A stretch of DNA of 64,000 bases, from contig JAJRZK010000002.1 of assembly GCA_024275315.1 (NCBI GenBank), positions 1 to 64,000 on the forward strand, given 5' to 3'. A model generated the notes under the pieces. The model ran no database searches. It was not told the DNA's origin and saw only the letters and a list, made by a program, of their open reading frames with translations. The first letter of the stretch is position 1; every line of letters begins with the position of its first letter. The DNA is from Nitrospirota bacterium (GTDB lineage Bacteria; Nitrospinota_A; UBA7883). The translations under genes were made by a program, and so were the position numbers. Below are positions 17,876 to 27,487 of the stretch, piece by piece.

Positions 17876-18919
17876 CTAAAGCTTTTCCGCTTCTTCCATC
17901 AAGGCGTCGCGCAACTGATCCTCCGGAGCCTTGCGAATGATCTTGCCCTTTCTGAAAATCAGCCCCTCCCCTTTGCCTCCGGCTATTCCGATATCCGCCT
18001 CCCTCGCCTCTCCGGGGCCATTTACCACGCACCCCATCACCGCCACTTTAAGTGGCTTGCCGATGGCGCGCAAAGATTCTTCCACGTCCTTCGCCAGATC
18101 GATAAGGTTTATCTGAGTTCGACCGCATGAGGGGCAGGAGATCAGCTCTGGGCCAACCTGCCGTATACCCAGTACCTTCAGGATTTCGAAAGCGACTTTC
18201 ACCTCTTCCACCGGATCGTCCGTCAGTGACACCCTGATGGTATCGCCTATGCCTTCGTGGAGCAGTATCCCCACCCCCACCGCCGATTTGATGGTTCCGC
18301 TCCACCTGGTTCCCGCTTCGGAGATTCCCACATGGAACGGATAATCAACTTTTTCCGCCAGGCGCTGATAAGCTTCGACGGTCATAGCGACATTTGAAGA
18401 CTTCATGGATACCTTTATGGCGCAAAAGTTCAAATCCTCCAGGACGCCAATATGTTCGGTGGCGGATTCCACCATCGCCTCGGCTGACGGGGCGCCATAT
18501 TTTTTCCACAATTTTTTTTCGAGAGACCCTGCGTTGACACCGATACGGATGGGAGCGCCCCGCTCTTTCGCGGCTTTTGTAACTTCCTCAACTTTCCATC
18601 TCGCCCCAATGTTTCCAGGGTTGATCCGAAGACAGTCCGCTCCATTCTCCAGGGATTTCAGGGCCAGGCGATAATCAAAATGGATATCGGCTATCAAGGG
18701 AACCGAAATTTCCTCTTTGATCGCTAGGAGACTCGAGGCCGCAAGATCGTCTGGCACCGCCACACGGACAAGCTCTACGCCCGCCTCCTGCAATCGTTTT
18801 ATCTGGTCGATGACCGCCGGCGTGTCCCGTGTGTCCACGTTAGTCATTGACTGGACAGATATGGGCGCACCGCCGCCTATTTTCACCTTGCCAATATCAA
18901 TCCGCCTGGTTTGTCTCAT
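17876..18919 (-). CDS. ispG: 4-hydroxy-3-methylbut-2-enyl diphosphate synthase
   Basis: Iron-sulfur enzyme of the MEP pathway that converts methylerythritol cyclodiphosphate to HMBPP. Family motifs: the N-terminal GGAPISVQSMTNVDTRD, ADIHFDYRLAL, LRINPGNIG and the [4Fe-4S] ligands CPSC (about residue 264) with GCVVNGPGE (about 300). Length 347 is that of the short bacterial form without the inserted domain. purD starts 86 bases downstream on the same strand and may share the transcript. Cyclophilin is divergent upstream. Confidence 0.97.
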   Translation of the reverse strand: MRQTRRIDIGKVKIGGGAPISVQSMTNVDTRDTPAVIDQIKRLQEAGVELVRVAVPDDLAASSLLAIKEEISVPLIADIHFDYRLALKSLENGADCLRINPGNIGARWKVEEVTKAAKERGAPIRIGVNAGSLEKKLWKKYGAPSAEAMVESATEHIGVLEDLNFCAIKVSMKSSNVAMTVEAYQRLAEKVDYPFHVGISEAGTRWSGTIKSAVGVGILLHEGIGDTIRVSLTDDPVEEVKVAFEILKVLGIRQVGPELISCPSCGRTQINLIDLAKDVEESLRAIGKPLKVAVMGCVVNGPGEAREADIGIAGGKGEGLIFRKGKIIRKAPEDQLRDALMEEAEKL

Positions 18920-19032
18920 TGGCTCATTCTAATGTCGCATCTGGGTGAAAACAACCTTCATGATAGACAATGCCGCTCGCTTCTGATATCTTTGGTCTTT
19001 TTTTGTTAGGCAGACCATGGAGGTACCATAAG

Positions 19033-19656
19033 GTGTTTATCAAGATAATCGCATCTTTCTTCGCGTTGGCGCTTACCGCATCGGGGGCGAACCCTGCTGA
19101 CAAGGTACCATCAGAGGCCGATTCCGGCAAACATACAACACAACAAAAGGGGGACAACGATAAAGTGGCCGTTATAGAGACCAAGTTTGGAAGGATGGTC
19201 ATCGAGTTTTTTCCGGATATTGCGCCGGGCCATGTCAGTAATTTCAAAAAGCTCGCCAAAGAGGGGTTTTACGATGGTACGACGTTTCATCGTGTTATAC
19301 CCGGATTTATGATACAGGGCGGCGATCCGATATCCAAGGACCCCAATGTCCGCCACCTGTACGGAACCGGCGGGCCAGGCTATACGATCAAAGCGGAATT
19401 CAGCCAGAAACATCACGAACGTGGCATAGTTTCCATGGCCAGGGCCATGGACCCGGACAGCGCCGGCTCCCAGTTTTTCATATGTGTGGCGGATTCTTTT
19501 TACCTGGACGAACAGTATACGGTGTTCGGAAAGGTGATCGAGGGGATGGATGTGGCCGACAAAATCGTCGCCGCACCGCGCGACCGGAAGGACAACCCAC
19601 TGGAGCGAATCGAGATCAAAGTTGAAATAATCGACAAGGACAAGCTCAAACGTTAG
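19033..19656 (+). CDS. Exported cyclophilin-type peptidyl-prolyl isomerase
   Basis: PPIase that speeds proline isomerisation during folding. GTG at 19033 is the chosen start because GGAGGT lies 8 bases upstream; it gives a clean signal peptide ([17 protein letters not shown]), whereas the longer reading from ATG 18970 has an interrupted leader. The cyclophilin domain (about residues 45-200) shows [14 protein letters not shown], the SQFFI element (GSQFFICV) and [11 protein letters not shown]. Expected location is the periplasm. The stop overlaps the stop of convergent secA by 4 bases. Confidence 0.92.
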   Translation: MFIKIIASFFALALTASGANPADKVPSEADSGKHTTQQKGDNDKVAVIETKFGRMVIEFFPDIAPGHVSNFKKLAKEGFYDGTTFHRVIPGFMIQGGDPISKDPNVRHLYGTGGPGYTIKAEFSQKHHERGIVSMARAMDPDSAGSQFFICVADSFYLDEQYTVFGKVIEGMDVADKIVAAPRDRKDNPLERIEIKVEIIDKDKLKR

Positions 19657-22328
19657 CCACGCCCGTGGCACTTTTTATATTTCTTACCAGAGCCGCAGGG
19701 ACACGGGGCGTTGCGCCCCACTTTTTTGGCTGACCGCCTTACGGTCTCCACTTTCTGATCCGCGTCGCCACGGTGTTCGATCATGCGGCTTTTTTCCACT
19801 TTCCGGGTAAGTGCGCCCCGCTCTTTCCTGGCCTCCTCCTCCGACTGGATTCTTACACGGAAAAGAGAGCTTACAACATCTTCCCGTATCCGCTCGATCA
19901 TGTCCAGGAACATTCCGCTCCCTTCCCGCTTGTATTCGTGGAGCGGATTTTTCTGCGCGTAACTGCGGAGCCCGATACCCTCTTTGAGCGTATCCATGGA
20001 GAGAAGATGGTCTTTCCAGTTATTGTCCAGGATATTCAGCGTTATGTATTTCTCGATCTCACTCCAATGCTCTTCCCCCACAACTTCGATCTTGCCCTGA
20101 AAACCTGAATGTATTTCCGATCTCAACAGGTCGGCCAGGGTTTCATAGGTAACTGTTTCAAAGTCGAGTTTGTTGCCGGCAATGGTGATATTTTTTTCTT
20201 CATCGACTTCCATATCGATCAGAAAATGACGCATCATCGCGTCCCGTAAACCCTCGATGTCCCATTCTTCGGGGGTCTGGCTTTCCGGAGTGTGTTTTTC
20301 CAGGTCATTTTCCATCACTTCCTGGGCCATGTCCAAAACCGTCTCGTGCAACTCGTCGCCGGAGAGGATCATCCTGCGTTGTTCGTAAATGACTTCACGT
20401 TGCTTGTTCATCACGTCGTCATATTCAAGGAGGTGTTTGCGAATGTCAAAATTGTGGCCTTCGACCTTTTTCTGGGCGCCCTCAATGGCTTTGGTCACCA
20501 TTTTGGCCTCGATCGGCTCTCCTTCTTCCATCCCCAACTTTTCCATGAGACCCGATATCCTGTCAGACCCGAAGATCCTGAGAAGGTCATCTTCCAGCGA
20601 CAGGAAAAACCTGGAAGAACCGGGGTCGCCCTGCCTGCCGGACCGGCCCCTTAGCTGGTTGTCAATGCGGCGTGATTCGTGGCGTTCGGTTCCCACGATA
20701 TGGAGCCCCCCCGCTTCGAGCACCATTTTTTTCTCTTCCTCGCAGATCTTCCTTAGTTCCTCGAGGCTGCTTTCGTAATCCTCGTCATCCTCTTCGAGCC
20801 CGCGGGATTGGGCCAGCATCTCCGGGTTGCCTCCCAGTATGATATCCGTTCCCCTCCCCGCCATGTTTGTCGCGATGGTCACAGCCCCTTTGCGTCCCGC
20901 CTGGGCGACTATCTCGGCCTCTTTTTCATGATGCTTGGCGTTTAAAACGTTGTGTTTTATGCCCTTGCGCTTAAGAAGTTTCGACAGGGTTTCGGATTTT
21001 TCTATGGATATGGTACCCACCAGAGTGGGTTGACCCTTTTCATGTCTTTCGATTATCTCTTCTATAATCGCGATGTCCTTTTCTCTCATCGTGCGATATA
21101 CAACATCCGGATAATCCTTGCGGATCATCTTTTTGTTCGGCGGCATGGCCAGCACTTCCATATCATACGTGCTGGCGAATTCCGCGGATTCCGTATCGGC
21201 TGTCCCTGTCATACCGGCAAGCTTGTCATACAACCGGAAATAGTTCTGGAACGTTATGGTCGCCAGGGTCTGGTTTTCGTTCTCGATTGGCACGCCTTCT
21301 TTTGCTTCTATGGCCTGGTGCAACCCGTCGGACCAGCGCCTGCCGGGCATAAGGCGTCCGGTGAACTCGTCCACTATTACGACCTTGTTATCATTTATCA
21401 TGTAATCCACGTCCTTGCTGTACATTGTGTGCGCCCGAAGCGCCTGCTGGACGTGATGGAGTATCTCCATGTTCTGGGGGTCATAAAGGTTGTCCACACC
21501 AAGAGCTTTTTCAGCCACGGCTATGCCTTCTTCGGTGAGCATGACCGCTTTGGCTTTCTCGTCTACCGTGTACAGCTCGTCTTTTTTCAACAACAAAGGC
21601 GCGATGCGGTTTATGGTGAAATACTTGTCCGTGGATTCTTCTGATGGGCCGGATATTATAAGGGGTGTTCTGGCCTCGTCTATGAGAATAGAGTCGACCT
21701 CGTCTACGATGGCGAAATGGAGCTCTCGCTGGACGCAGTCTTCCAGGGAGAACTTCATGTTGTCCCGAAGATAGTCGAACCCGAATTCGTTGTTCGTCCC
21801 ATATGTGATGTCTGCGTTATACGCTTGCTTGCGCTCCCTGTCTGTCAGGCCATGCTTTACAACCCCCACCGACATGCCGAGAAAGCCATATATGGCGCCC
21901 ATCCATTCGCTGTCACGTGTGGCCAGATAATCGTTTACCGTCACCAAGTGGGCGCCTTTGCCGGTCAACGCGTTAAGATAAATAGGCAAGGTGGCCACCA
22001 GGGTCTTGCCTTCACCGGTTTTCATCTCCGAGATTTTGCCTTCATGCAACGCGGCGCCACCCAACAGCTGCACATCGAAATGACGCATCTTAAGGGTCCG
22101 CCATGACGCCTCCCGCACCACGGCGAAAGCCTCGGCCAGAATATCGTCCAACGGCTCACCATTATCCAGCCGATGTTTAAACTCGGCGGTTTTGCCTCGC
22201 AGTTGGTCGTCGGAAAGTTTTTGCACGGATGGTTCTAGCGCGTTTATGGCGTCCACATGCGCCTGGAGCCTTTTTAGCTCTCGGTCATTACGGGAGCCGA
22301 ATATCTTTTTAACAACACTGCCGATCAT
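19653..22328 (-). CDS. secA: Preprotein translocase ATPase SecA
   Basis: Motor of Sec protein export. Start ATG 22328 (GAGG 7 bases upstream) gives the normal N-terminus [20 protein letters not shown]; a longer reading adds 36 non-family residues. Visible: Walker A MKTGEGKT (about residue 105), the VNDYLATRD helicase motif, [19 protein letters not shown], the preprotein crosslinking region, [20 protein letters not shown], the helical scaffold, and a C-terminal zinc-binding tail [13 protein letters not shown] that contacts SecB and lipid. About 891 residues, normal length. Confidence 0.98.
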   Translation of the reverse strand: MIGSVVKKIFGSRNDRELKRLQAHVDAINALEPSVQKLSDDQLRGKTAEFKHRLDNGEPLDDILAEAFAVVREASWRTLKMRHFDVQLLGGAALHEGKISEMKTGEGKTLVATLPIYLNALTGKGAHLVTVNDYLATRDSEWMGAIYGFLGMSVGVVKHGLTDRERKQAYNADITYGTNNEFGFDYLRDNMKFSLEDCVQRELHFAIVDEVDSILIDEARTPLIISGPSEESTDKYFTINRIAPLLLKKDELYTVDEKAKAVMLTEEGIAVAEKALGVDNLYDPQNMEILHHVQQALRAHTMYSKDVDYMINDNKVVIVDEFTGRLMPGRRWSDGLHQAIEAKEGVPIENENQTLATITFQNYFRLYDKLAGMTGTADTESAEFASTYDMEVLAMPPNKKMIRKDYPDVVYRTMREKDIAIIEEIIERHEKGQPTLVGTISIEKSETLSKLLKRKGIKHNVLNAKHHEKEAEIVAQAGRKGAVTIATNMAGRGTDIILGGNPEMLAQSRGLEEDDEDYESSLEELRKICEEEKKMVLEAGGLHIVGTERHESRRIDNQLRGRSGRQGDPGSSRFFLSLEDDLLRIFGSDRISGLMEKLGMEEGEPIEAKMVTKAIEGAQKKVEGHNFDIRKHLLEYDDVMNKQREVIYEQRRMILSGDELHETVLDMAQEVMENDLEKHTPESQTPEEWDIEGLRDAMMRHFLIDMEVDEEKNITIAGNKLDFETVTYETLADLLRSEIHSGFQGKIEVVGEEHWSEIEKYITLNILDNNWKDHLLSMDTLKEGIGLRSYAQKNPLHEYKREGSGMFLDMIERIREDVVSSLFRVRIQSEEEARKERGALTRKVEKSRMIEHRGDADQKVETVRRSAKKVGRNAPCPCGSGKKYKKCHGRG

Positions 22329-22352
22329 TGATATCCTCGCGCCAAATTTTTT

Positions 22353-22381
22353 ATTATGAAGTGTATTGATTGACGTTACAA
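22353..22381 (-). promoter_or_regulatory. Possible secA promoter
   Basis: On the minus strand TTGTAA (22381-22376), 17-base spacer, CATAAT (22358-22353), about 25 bases before the secA start. The boxes are moderate matches only. Confidence 0.4.
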
Positions 22382-22528
22382 TCTGATTTTTACCTGACAA
22401 ATGATATATTATTGTATTGTCATGCAAAAAAGTCACGCAACCGATGGATTTGCGGCGCCTGCCAACCTGTTGCGGAGACGAAAACTTTCATTAATGCGTC
22501 CTGTTAAATTTGTCAGCTGGTGACCTGA

Positions 22529-24217
22529 ATGTTCCATTACCTATTGCTCCTGCAAAAAACCAGGAAACGATTGTGGGTAAACTCCTTTTTTCGTTTCGAC
22601 TCCAAAAGCTTGGCGAAAATAGGGTTTCTCGGCGCGTTAAGCTTTGTGTTCGTGGTTGGCGACTACTGGTTTTTTCGGAGGATTCTGTTCTATTTCAACG
22701 AACTTCCAGCCAACGTGGGCGAAATACTGATTATCCAGATGCTCAATCTGCTATGTCTCACATTTTTCTCCATGCTGGTTTTTTCAAACGTCATAACGTC
22801 CATTTCGGCCATGTACATGTCACGCGACCTCGACTTGCTTATCTCGTCCCCCATTCCTATTGTCGACGTGTTCATATCCAAGCTTATACTGACCCTGATA
22901 AACTCGTCCTGGATGGCCGTGCTGTTCAGCCTGCCGGTGTTTATCGCGTACGGCCAGGTATATTACGCGCCGTGGCAATATTATGCGGTTACTCCTGTAT
23001 TGTTGATACCGTTTCTTTTGATTCCCTGTTGTCTGGGGGTTTTAATCACCATGTCGCTGATGCGGTTTTTTCCGGCGCGCAGAACCTACCAGATTCTCTC
23101 CTTCGTAGGGTTGATATTCATAGCCGGCCTGGTAATGTATTTCAGGTTTCTAGAGCCCGAAAAGTTCCTGGGCAAAGATGTGCCGGACGAAATGATCATA
23201 GAATTTGTAGAAAAACTAAAAGCGCCGGATTACGAATGGCTGCCTTCCAGCATGATGGCGAATTCGTTGCAATACGCGGCGTTCGGCGACTGGGAACGGT
23301 TCACCGGCAGTTTTTTTTGGTTCGGCGCGATGGCTGTCGCAGTGGCGGTGATCACAATTTTGTTCGCATATAAAATATATTACCATGGATGGACATCGTC
23401 TTATGGCTCTTCCAGGCTCAGTTTCGCGCCGAAAAAAGAGAGGTTGCTGTACAGGGCCACGCGGGTTTGCCTGTCAAAGGCAAGCCCTGACATAAGAGCC
23501 ATGGTTCTTAAGGACATCAAGCTTTTCTGGAGGGACCCGGGCCAATGGTCACAGCTTTTCATGCTCGGGGCGCTAGTTATCGTATATATTTTCAACATTC
23601 GTAACCTGCCCCTTAACACGCTATACTTGAAAAGCGTGGTTTCCGTTATGAACATTGGCCTTGCCGGAGTTGTGCTTGCGGCTGTGGCGGCCCGTTTCGT
23701 GTTCGCCTCGACGAGCGTGGAGGGGGCCAGCTTTTGGGCGATTAAAGTGGCCCCTGTAGGTTTCGGCAGGTATTTATGGGGTAAATTCTTTCTGTATCTC
23801 GCGCCGCAACTGGTTCTTGCGGAAACACTGGTTGTCGTGTCTAACATACTCCTGGGTGTGGATAGCTATGTCATGTCGGTTTCTGCGGGGGCTATCGCCC
23901 TTATGACCGTCGGGCTTACAGGGCTCGGGGTGGGCATGGGCGCCATATACCCGAAGTTCGACTATGAAAACGTGGCGCAAATCGGCGTCACCAGCGGAGC
24001 CATTATCTATATGATTATCTCCATGGCGTACGCCGGCGTCACAGTGATGTTGTGCGCCCGGCCGGTTTACACTCATCTTTACAAGTTATTTCTTGGGCGT
24101 GATATCGCAGGTCCGGAGGTGTGGCTGTCTTATTTAATGATGTTTGTGTTGATGGCTTTGTTTACATATATTCCCATGAAAAAGGGTGTGGGGGCCCTGG
24201 AAAATATCGAACTCTGA
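22529..24217 (+). CDS. ABC-2-type multi-pass membrane protein (putative exporter permease)
   Basis: 562 residues with about 12 hydrophobic segments in two halves separated by a cytoplasmic stretch (about residues 285-335, containing KDIKLFWRDPGQW). The layout resembles the putative ABC exporter family (ABC_tran_2): RDLDLLISSPIP in the first cytoplasmic loop is characteristic. Such proteins act with a separate ATP-binding subunit, which is not encoded nearby. Divergent from secA; the cNMP-binding gene follows 36 bases downstream, possibly in the same operon. Substrate unknown. Confidence 0.75.
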   Translation: MFHYLLLLQKTRKRLWVNSFFRFDSKSLAKIGFLGALSFVFVVGDYWFFRRILFYFNELPANVGEILIIQMLNLLCLTFFSMLVFSNVITSISAMYMSRDLDLLISSPIPIVDVFISKLILTLINSSWMAVLFSLPVFIAYGQVYYAPWQYYAVTPVLLIPFLLIPCCLGVLITMSLMRFFPARRTYQILSFVGLIFIAGLVMYFRFLEPEKFLGKDVPDEMIIEFVEKLKAPDYEWLPSSMMANSLQYAAFGDWERFTGSFFWFGAMAVAVAVITILFAYKIYYHGWTSSYGSSRLSFAPKKERLLYRATRVCLSKASPDIRAMVLKDIKLFWRDPGQWSQLFMLGALVIVYIFNIRNLPLNTLYLKSVVSVMNIGLAGVVLAAVAARFVFASTSVEGASFWAIKVAPVGFGRYLWGKFFLYLAPQLVLAETLVVVSNILLGVDSYVMSVSAGAIALMTVGLTGLGVGMGAIYPKFDYENVAQIGVTSGAIIYMIISMAYAGVTVMLCARPVYTHLYKLFLGRDIAGPEVWLSYLMMFVLMALFTYIPMKKGVGALENIEL

Positions 24218-24253
24218 TCCACGTCTAATCATGAAATCACGACCGGGGAACGC

Positions 24254-24718
24254 ATGAAAGTTGGCGACGAGGATAAATCCAAGTGGTTGGCGTTGTTAAG
24301 AGGTGTGAAATTCTTTAACGAGTTTGACAACGCAGACCTCGACAGCCTGCTTAGCTCCGGAGAGATCGCCCATTACAAGTTCCACGATTACGTGGTAAAG
24401 GAAAACGATGTGGATTTCTCTTTCTTCGTCATTCTCAAAGGGTCGGTAAAAATAATCAAGTTCGGGCCGTTGCGCGAAAGAAAAGAGATCGGAAGCCTGA
24501 ACAACGGAGACTGTTTCGGAGAGATGGGGCTCTTGTTGCGCCACGGCAGAACAGCAAGTATTCTGGCTTCCGGTGATTGTTATATCTTCAAGCTGAACGT
24601 ACAGGATTTAGACTCCATGGAGCTGTCCACCCAGGTCAAGCTATACAGAAAATTCGCGGAGGAACTGGCGGAAAAGCTGAAACTCACCACCGACCAGATA
24701 ATCCGCCCTACTCTTTAA
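24254..24718 (+). CDS. Cyclic nucleotide-binding domain protein (single CAP_ED domain)
   Basis: 154 residues, all one CRP-type cyclic nucleotide-binding domain (about residues 15-135) with no DNA-binding domain. FFVILKGSVKI is the beta-roll core, and the phosphate-binding cassette is FGEMGLLLRHGRTASILAS, with Gly-Glu and the Arg that contacts the cyclic phosphate. It could sense cAMP or cGMP, for example from the two cyclases at 4.8-8.8 kb, and signal by protein contact; that link is inference. Its 3' end overlaps convergent tilS by 11 bases. Confidence 0.85.
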   Translation: MKVGDEDKSKWLALLRGVKFFNEFDNADLDSLLSSGEIAHYKFHDYVVKENDVDFSFFVILKGSVKIIKFGPLRERKEIGSLNNGDCFGEMGLLLRHGRTASILASGDCYIFKLNVQDLDSMELSTQVKLYRKFAEELAEKLKLTTDQIIRPTL

Positions 24719-26042
24719 CCCACTGGAGTCGAGCCGTGTTCTCGACATCTGCGGTGACTGCGATCGATGGGGCCAGATAAAGACCGGGAACCCATAATAT
24801 CTCGGAGCCATCCGCCAGCAACGGCATCTGGTTTCTTGTACCAGATGGCGTTTTTCTGTCGATCAAAAACGATTTCAGCTTCTTGCGGCCGGCAGTGTTG
24901 GAGAGCCGTAAATAATCACCAGGCCGTCTGGTTCGGAACAGGGCTCCATCCGGGACTTTTTGTATAAATACAGTTTCCCCTTTTCCACCCGTACCATCTG
25001 CGACACTCACCTTTAGAACATGGCCGCTGGCATGGCGCTCGAAAGGGCACGTGAAAGGCGCATCTTCAAAATGATCTTCCGGTCTTTTCCTGGCCAGAGT
25101 CAGGCCGGCATGGTCGATGCGGGCCGTGAAACCGTATGGCAGGTTTACACTCTTCCCCAGGGTGGAGCGTGTGACAAGGTGGTCCACCGCGTCGGCGTGT
25201 TTCATGGTCATACGGGACAGGTCCAACCCTATGGATCCCAATGCCGCGCGATACATGAGCTTGCGGACACTTTCGGGGCTTGATCGAACAATCGCCGGAT
25301 CGATCACCGCCGATTCTCCGGATGATTCGATCATGGCGGATTCCAGGTTTCGCCGCGCAATCTGGCCTACGACCACGCCCTGGTCCTTAACCATCCCCGC
25401 CAACCTGGAGATGGCCTCCACCGCTTCGGGGGCTTCTCTTTCAAGCGCCGGAATTACATTGCGCCGTATCCTGTTTCTTAAATACTTGTCGGTATCATTG
25501 CTTTTGTCGTGAACATGGCCAATCCCCTGCCCTTCAAGCCAGGTAACCACATCTTTTTTCCTGGTTTCGATAAGAGGCCTTATATACACGCCCCGAACCG
25601 GAGGCGTCCCTCCAAAAGCCGAAGGTCCCGCGCCCCTGAGCATCCACATGATCGAAGTTTCCACGCTGTCATCCATAGTGTGCGCTGTGGCGACAAGGTC
25701 AGCGTAACCTGATTTCACCAACCTTTCAAAAAAAGAATAACGCCGCTCCCTGGCCAGGGCCTGGATAGACCTTTCGGGAGGGCATGGGTCACGCTCGCTG
25801 ATTAATTCCAGCCCCAGGGTTTTGGCGGCGGAGTTTACAAACTCCGAGTCAGAGGCCGATTCGGGCCTGATGGCATGGTCGAAATGGCATACGTTGATTT
25901 TGATGGAAAGTTCCGGGGCTATTTTGATCATCGCATGGAGCAGGGCTGTGGAATCGGGGCCGCCTGAAACCGCTACGCAAACCCTCTGGCCCGGTTTGAT
26001 CATCCGGTATTTGCAGATGGTGGATTTGACAGAGGCCGGCAA
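24708..26042 (-). CDS. tilS: tRNA(Ile)-lysidine synthase
   Basis: Attaches lysine to C34 of the AUA-reading tRNA-Ile. The N-terminal PP-loop is VAVSGGPDSTALLHAM (about residue 23); TAHTMDDSVET and MLRGAGPSAFGGTPPVRG (about residues 135-150) continue the catalytic domain. The C-terminal part holds the TilS substrate-binding domains (RTRRPGDYLRL, KKLKSFLIDRKTP). Length 444 is typical of the long form. The start is TTG at 26042; an internal ATG at 26003 would leave only 11 residues before the PP-loop. The upstream HD-GYP gene ends 38 bases away on the same strand. Confidence 0.95.
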   Translation of the reverse strand: MPASVKSTICKYRMIKPGQRVCVAVSGGPDSTALLHAMIKIAPELSIKINVCHFDHAIRPESASDSEFVNSAAKTLGLELISERDPCPPERSIQALARERRYSFFERLVKSGYADLVATAHTMDDSVETSIMWMLRGAGPSAFGGTPPVRGVYIRPLIETRKKDVVTWLEGQGIGHVHDKSNDTDKYLRNRIRRNVIPALEREAPEAVEAISRLAGMVKDQGVVVGQIARRNLESAMIESSGESAVIDPAIVRSSPESVRKLMYRAALGSIGLDLSRMTMKHADAVDHLVTRSTLGKSVNLPYGFTARIDHAGLTLARKRPEDHFEDAPFTCPFERHASGHVLKVSVADGTGGKGETVFIQKVPDGALFRTRRPGDYLRLSNTAGRKKLKSFLIDRKTPSGTRNQMPLLADGSEILWVPGLYLAPSIAVTADVENTARLQWVKE

Positions 26043-26080
26043 AGAGCCTGGCTTGCATGAACTGGACGGATTTCGCGTTT

Positions 26081-27202
26081 TTACTTGTCCTCTTCGTACT
26101 TCATCTGTATTGCCTCAAAGGCTTCTTCTACATTAAGAAAAGCCTTCACCACATCAGGATCAAAATGCCGACCTTCCCCTTCCAATATGATATCGCGGGC
26201 CTGTTTGTTGTCCATCGCTTTTTTATACACCCTTTTGCTCACTAGGGCGTCGAAAACATCCGCCAGCGCCATGATACGCGCCGAAAGGGGTATCTCATCC
26301 GCTTTTATACCGTGTGGATAGCCCGACCCGTCCCATTTCTCGTGATGGCTGTACGCAACATCCCTCCCCATGGACAAAAAGCTCGAACCGTCAAATAAAC
26401 GCTCCGACGAGGTCAACGCGTCACCTCCAATCGTTGCGTGAGTTTTCATCCTTTCAAACTCATCGTCGGTAAGCCGGCCAGGCTTGAGCAGTATGCTGTC
26501 CGGAACACCTACCTTGCCTATATCATGGAGCGGGCTGGATTGATAAATCATCGTAATAAATTCGTTGTCTATCTCATCTTTGAACCGCGTAAATTTCTGT
26601 AGCTCTGTAGCAAGGATTTTGGTGTAGTTGCGGATTCTCTCCAGGTGTCCACCGGTTTCCGGGTTCCGGTATTCGGCAAGCTTTGCAAACCCGAATATCG
26701 CGGCGTCCCGGGTCAGCATGATTTCTACCGTTTTCTCCTCGACGATCTGCTCCAGGTTATCATTTATCTTGGACAGCTCGTCCCGGAGCGATTTGGTGCG
26801 CAACGCCGAACGTATCCTTGCAAGTAATTCCAGGGAATCCACCGGCTTGCTCAAGTAGTCATCAGCGCCCATATCAAGGCCTTTTGCCACATCCCCCTGC
26901 TCCCGATGTTTGGCTGTCAGCAGGATAATCGGGATGTGACGGGTGCGCCTGTCTTGCTTTATTATTTTTGTCACCTCAAGGCCGTCCATATCCAGCATCA
27001 TGACATCCAGGATTACCAGGTCGATAATGTGACGGTTCTTTTTTACCAGGTCGATAGCTTCCTGGCCGCAGCTTGCCGACATTACACCGTAACCATACGT
27101 GGTGACAATTGTTTCGAGGAGAAAGATGCTGTCCTCGTTGTCATCGACCACGAGAATGGTGTTGACTTTACCGTCTTCCTTCTTTGCCTGACTGTAGGCC
27201 AT
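26081..27202 (-). CDS. Response regulator with HD-GYP domain (c-di-GMP phosphodiesterase, RpfG-type)
   Basis: 373 residues. N-terminal receiver (about 14-130) with the acidic pair VVDDNED, phospho-Asp in LVILDVMM and Lys in LSKPVD. A short coiled coil (LSKINDNLEQIVEEKTVEI) leads to an HD-GYP domain with HDIGKVGVPD and HHEKWDGSGYPHG; the metal ligands and GYP triplet are present, so activity is expected. The ATG at 27202 fits the GGAAAG ribosome site better than the TTG four codons upstream. No sensor kinase lies beside it. It may be co-transcribed with tilS. Confidence 0.95.
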   Translation of the reverse strand: MAYSQAKKEDGKVNTILVVDDNEDSIFLLETIVTTYGYGVMSASCGQEAIDLVKKNRHIIDLVILDVMMLDMDGLEVTKIIKQDRRTRHIPIILLTAKHREQGDVAKGLDMGADDYLSKPVDSLELLARIRSALRTKSLRDELSKINDNLEQIVEEKTVEIMLTRDAAIFGFAKLAEYRNPETGGHLERIRNYTKILATELQKFTRFKDEIDNEFITMIYQSSPLHDIGKVGVPDSILLKPGRLTDDEFERMKTHATIGGDALTSSERLFDGSSFLSMGRDVAYSHHEKWDGSGYPHGIKADEIPLSARIMALADVFDALVSKRVYKKAMDNKQARDIILEGEGRHFDPDVVKAFLNVEEAFEAIQMKYEEDK

Positions 27203-27428
27203 ATTACTTTCCAACCCTGCGGCGTTGGTTGCGCCGGTTAATTTGTTTGCAGGCTGTCTCCATGCTTTTCAAATTATCGACGCATGTTTTAGGATAATTT
27301 TACGCTATCTGTTTTAATTTATATGTTTTTGCATTTCAACGCAATCACCAGCGTCATTGATAATGCGCCTGTTTTTTCCCTGCCAGGATGAAAATCGACC
27401 AAAACGGACATGATCAGAAATTTAACAG

Positions 27429-27457
27429 TTGATTTTCGTTTTATTTTTGCTTATAGT
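27429..27457 (+). promoter_or_regulatory. Probable dinB promoter
   Basis: TTGATT (27429-27434), 17-base spacer, TATAGT (27452-27457), about 30 bases before the dinB ATG. I see no E. coli-type or Gram-positive-type LexA box here. Confidence 0.55.
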
Positions 27458-27487
27458 TGTATATAGCGAACATAATACAAAAATTAC

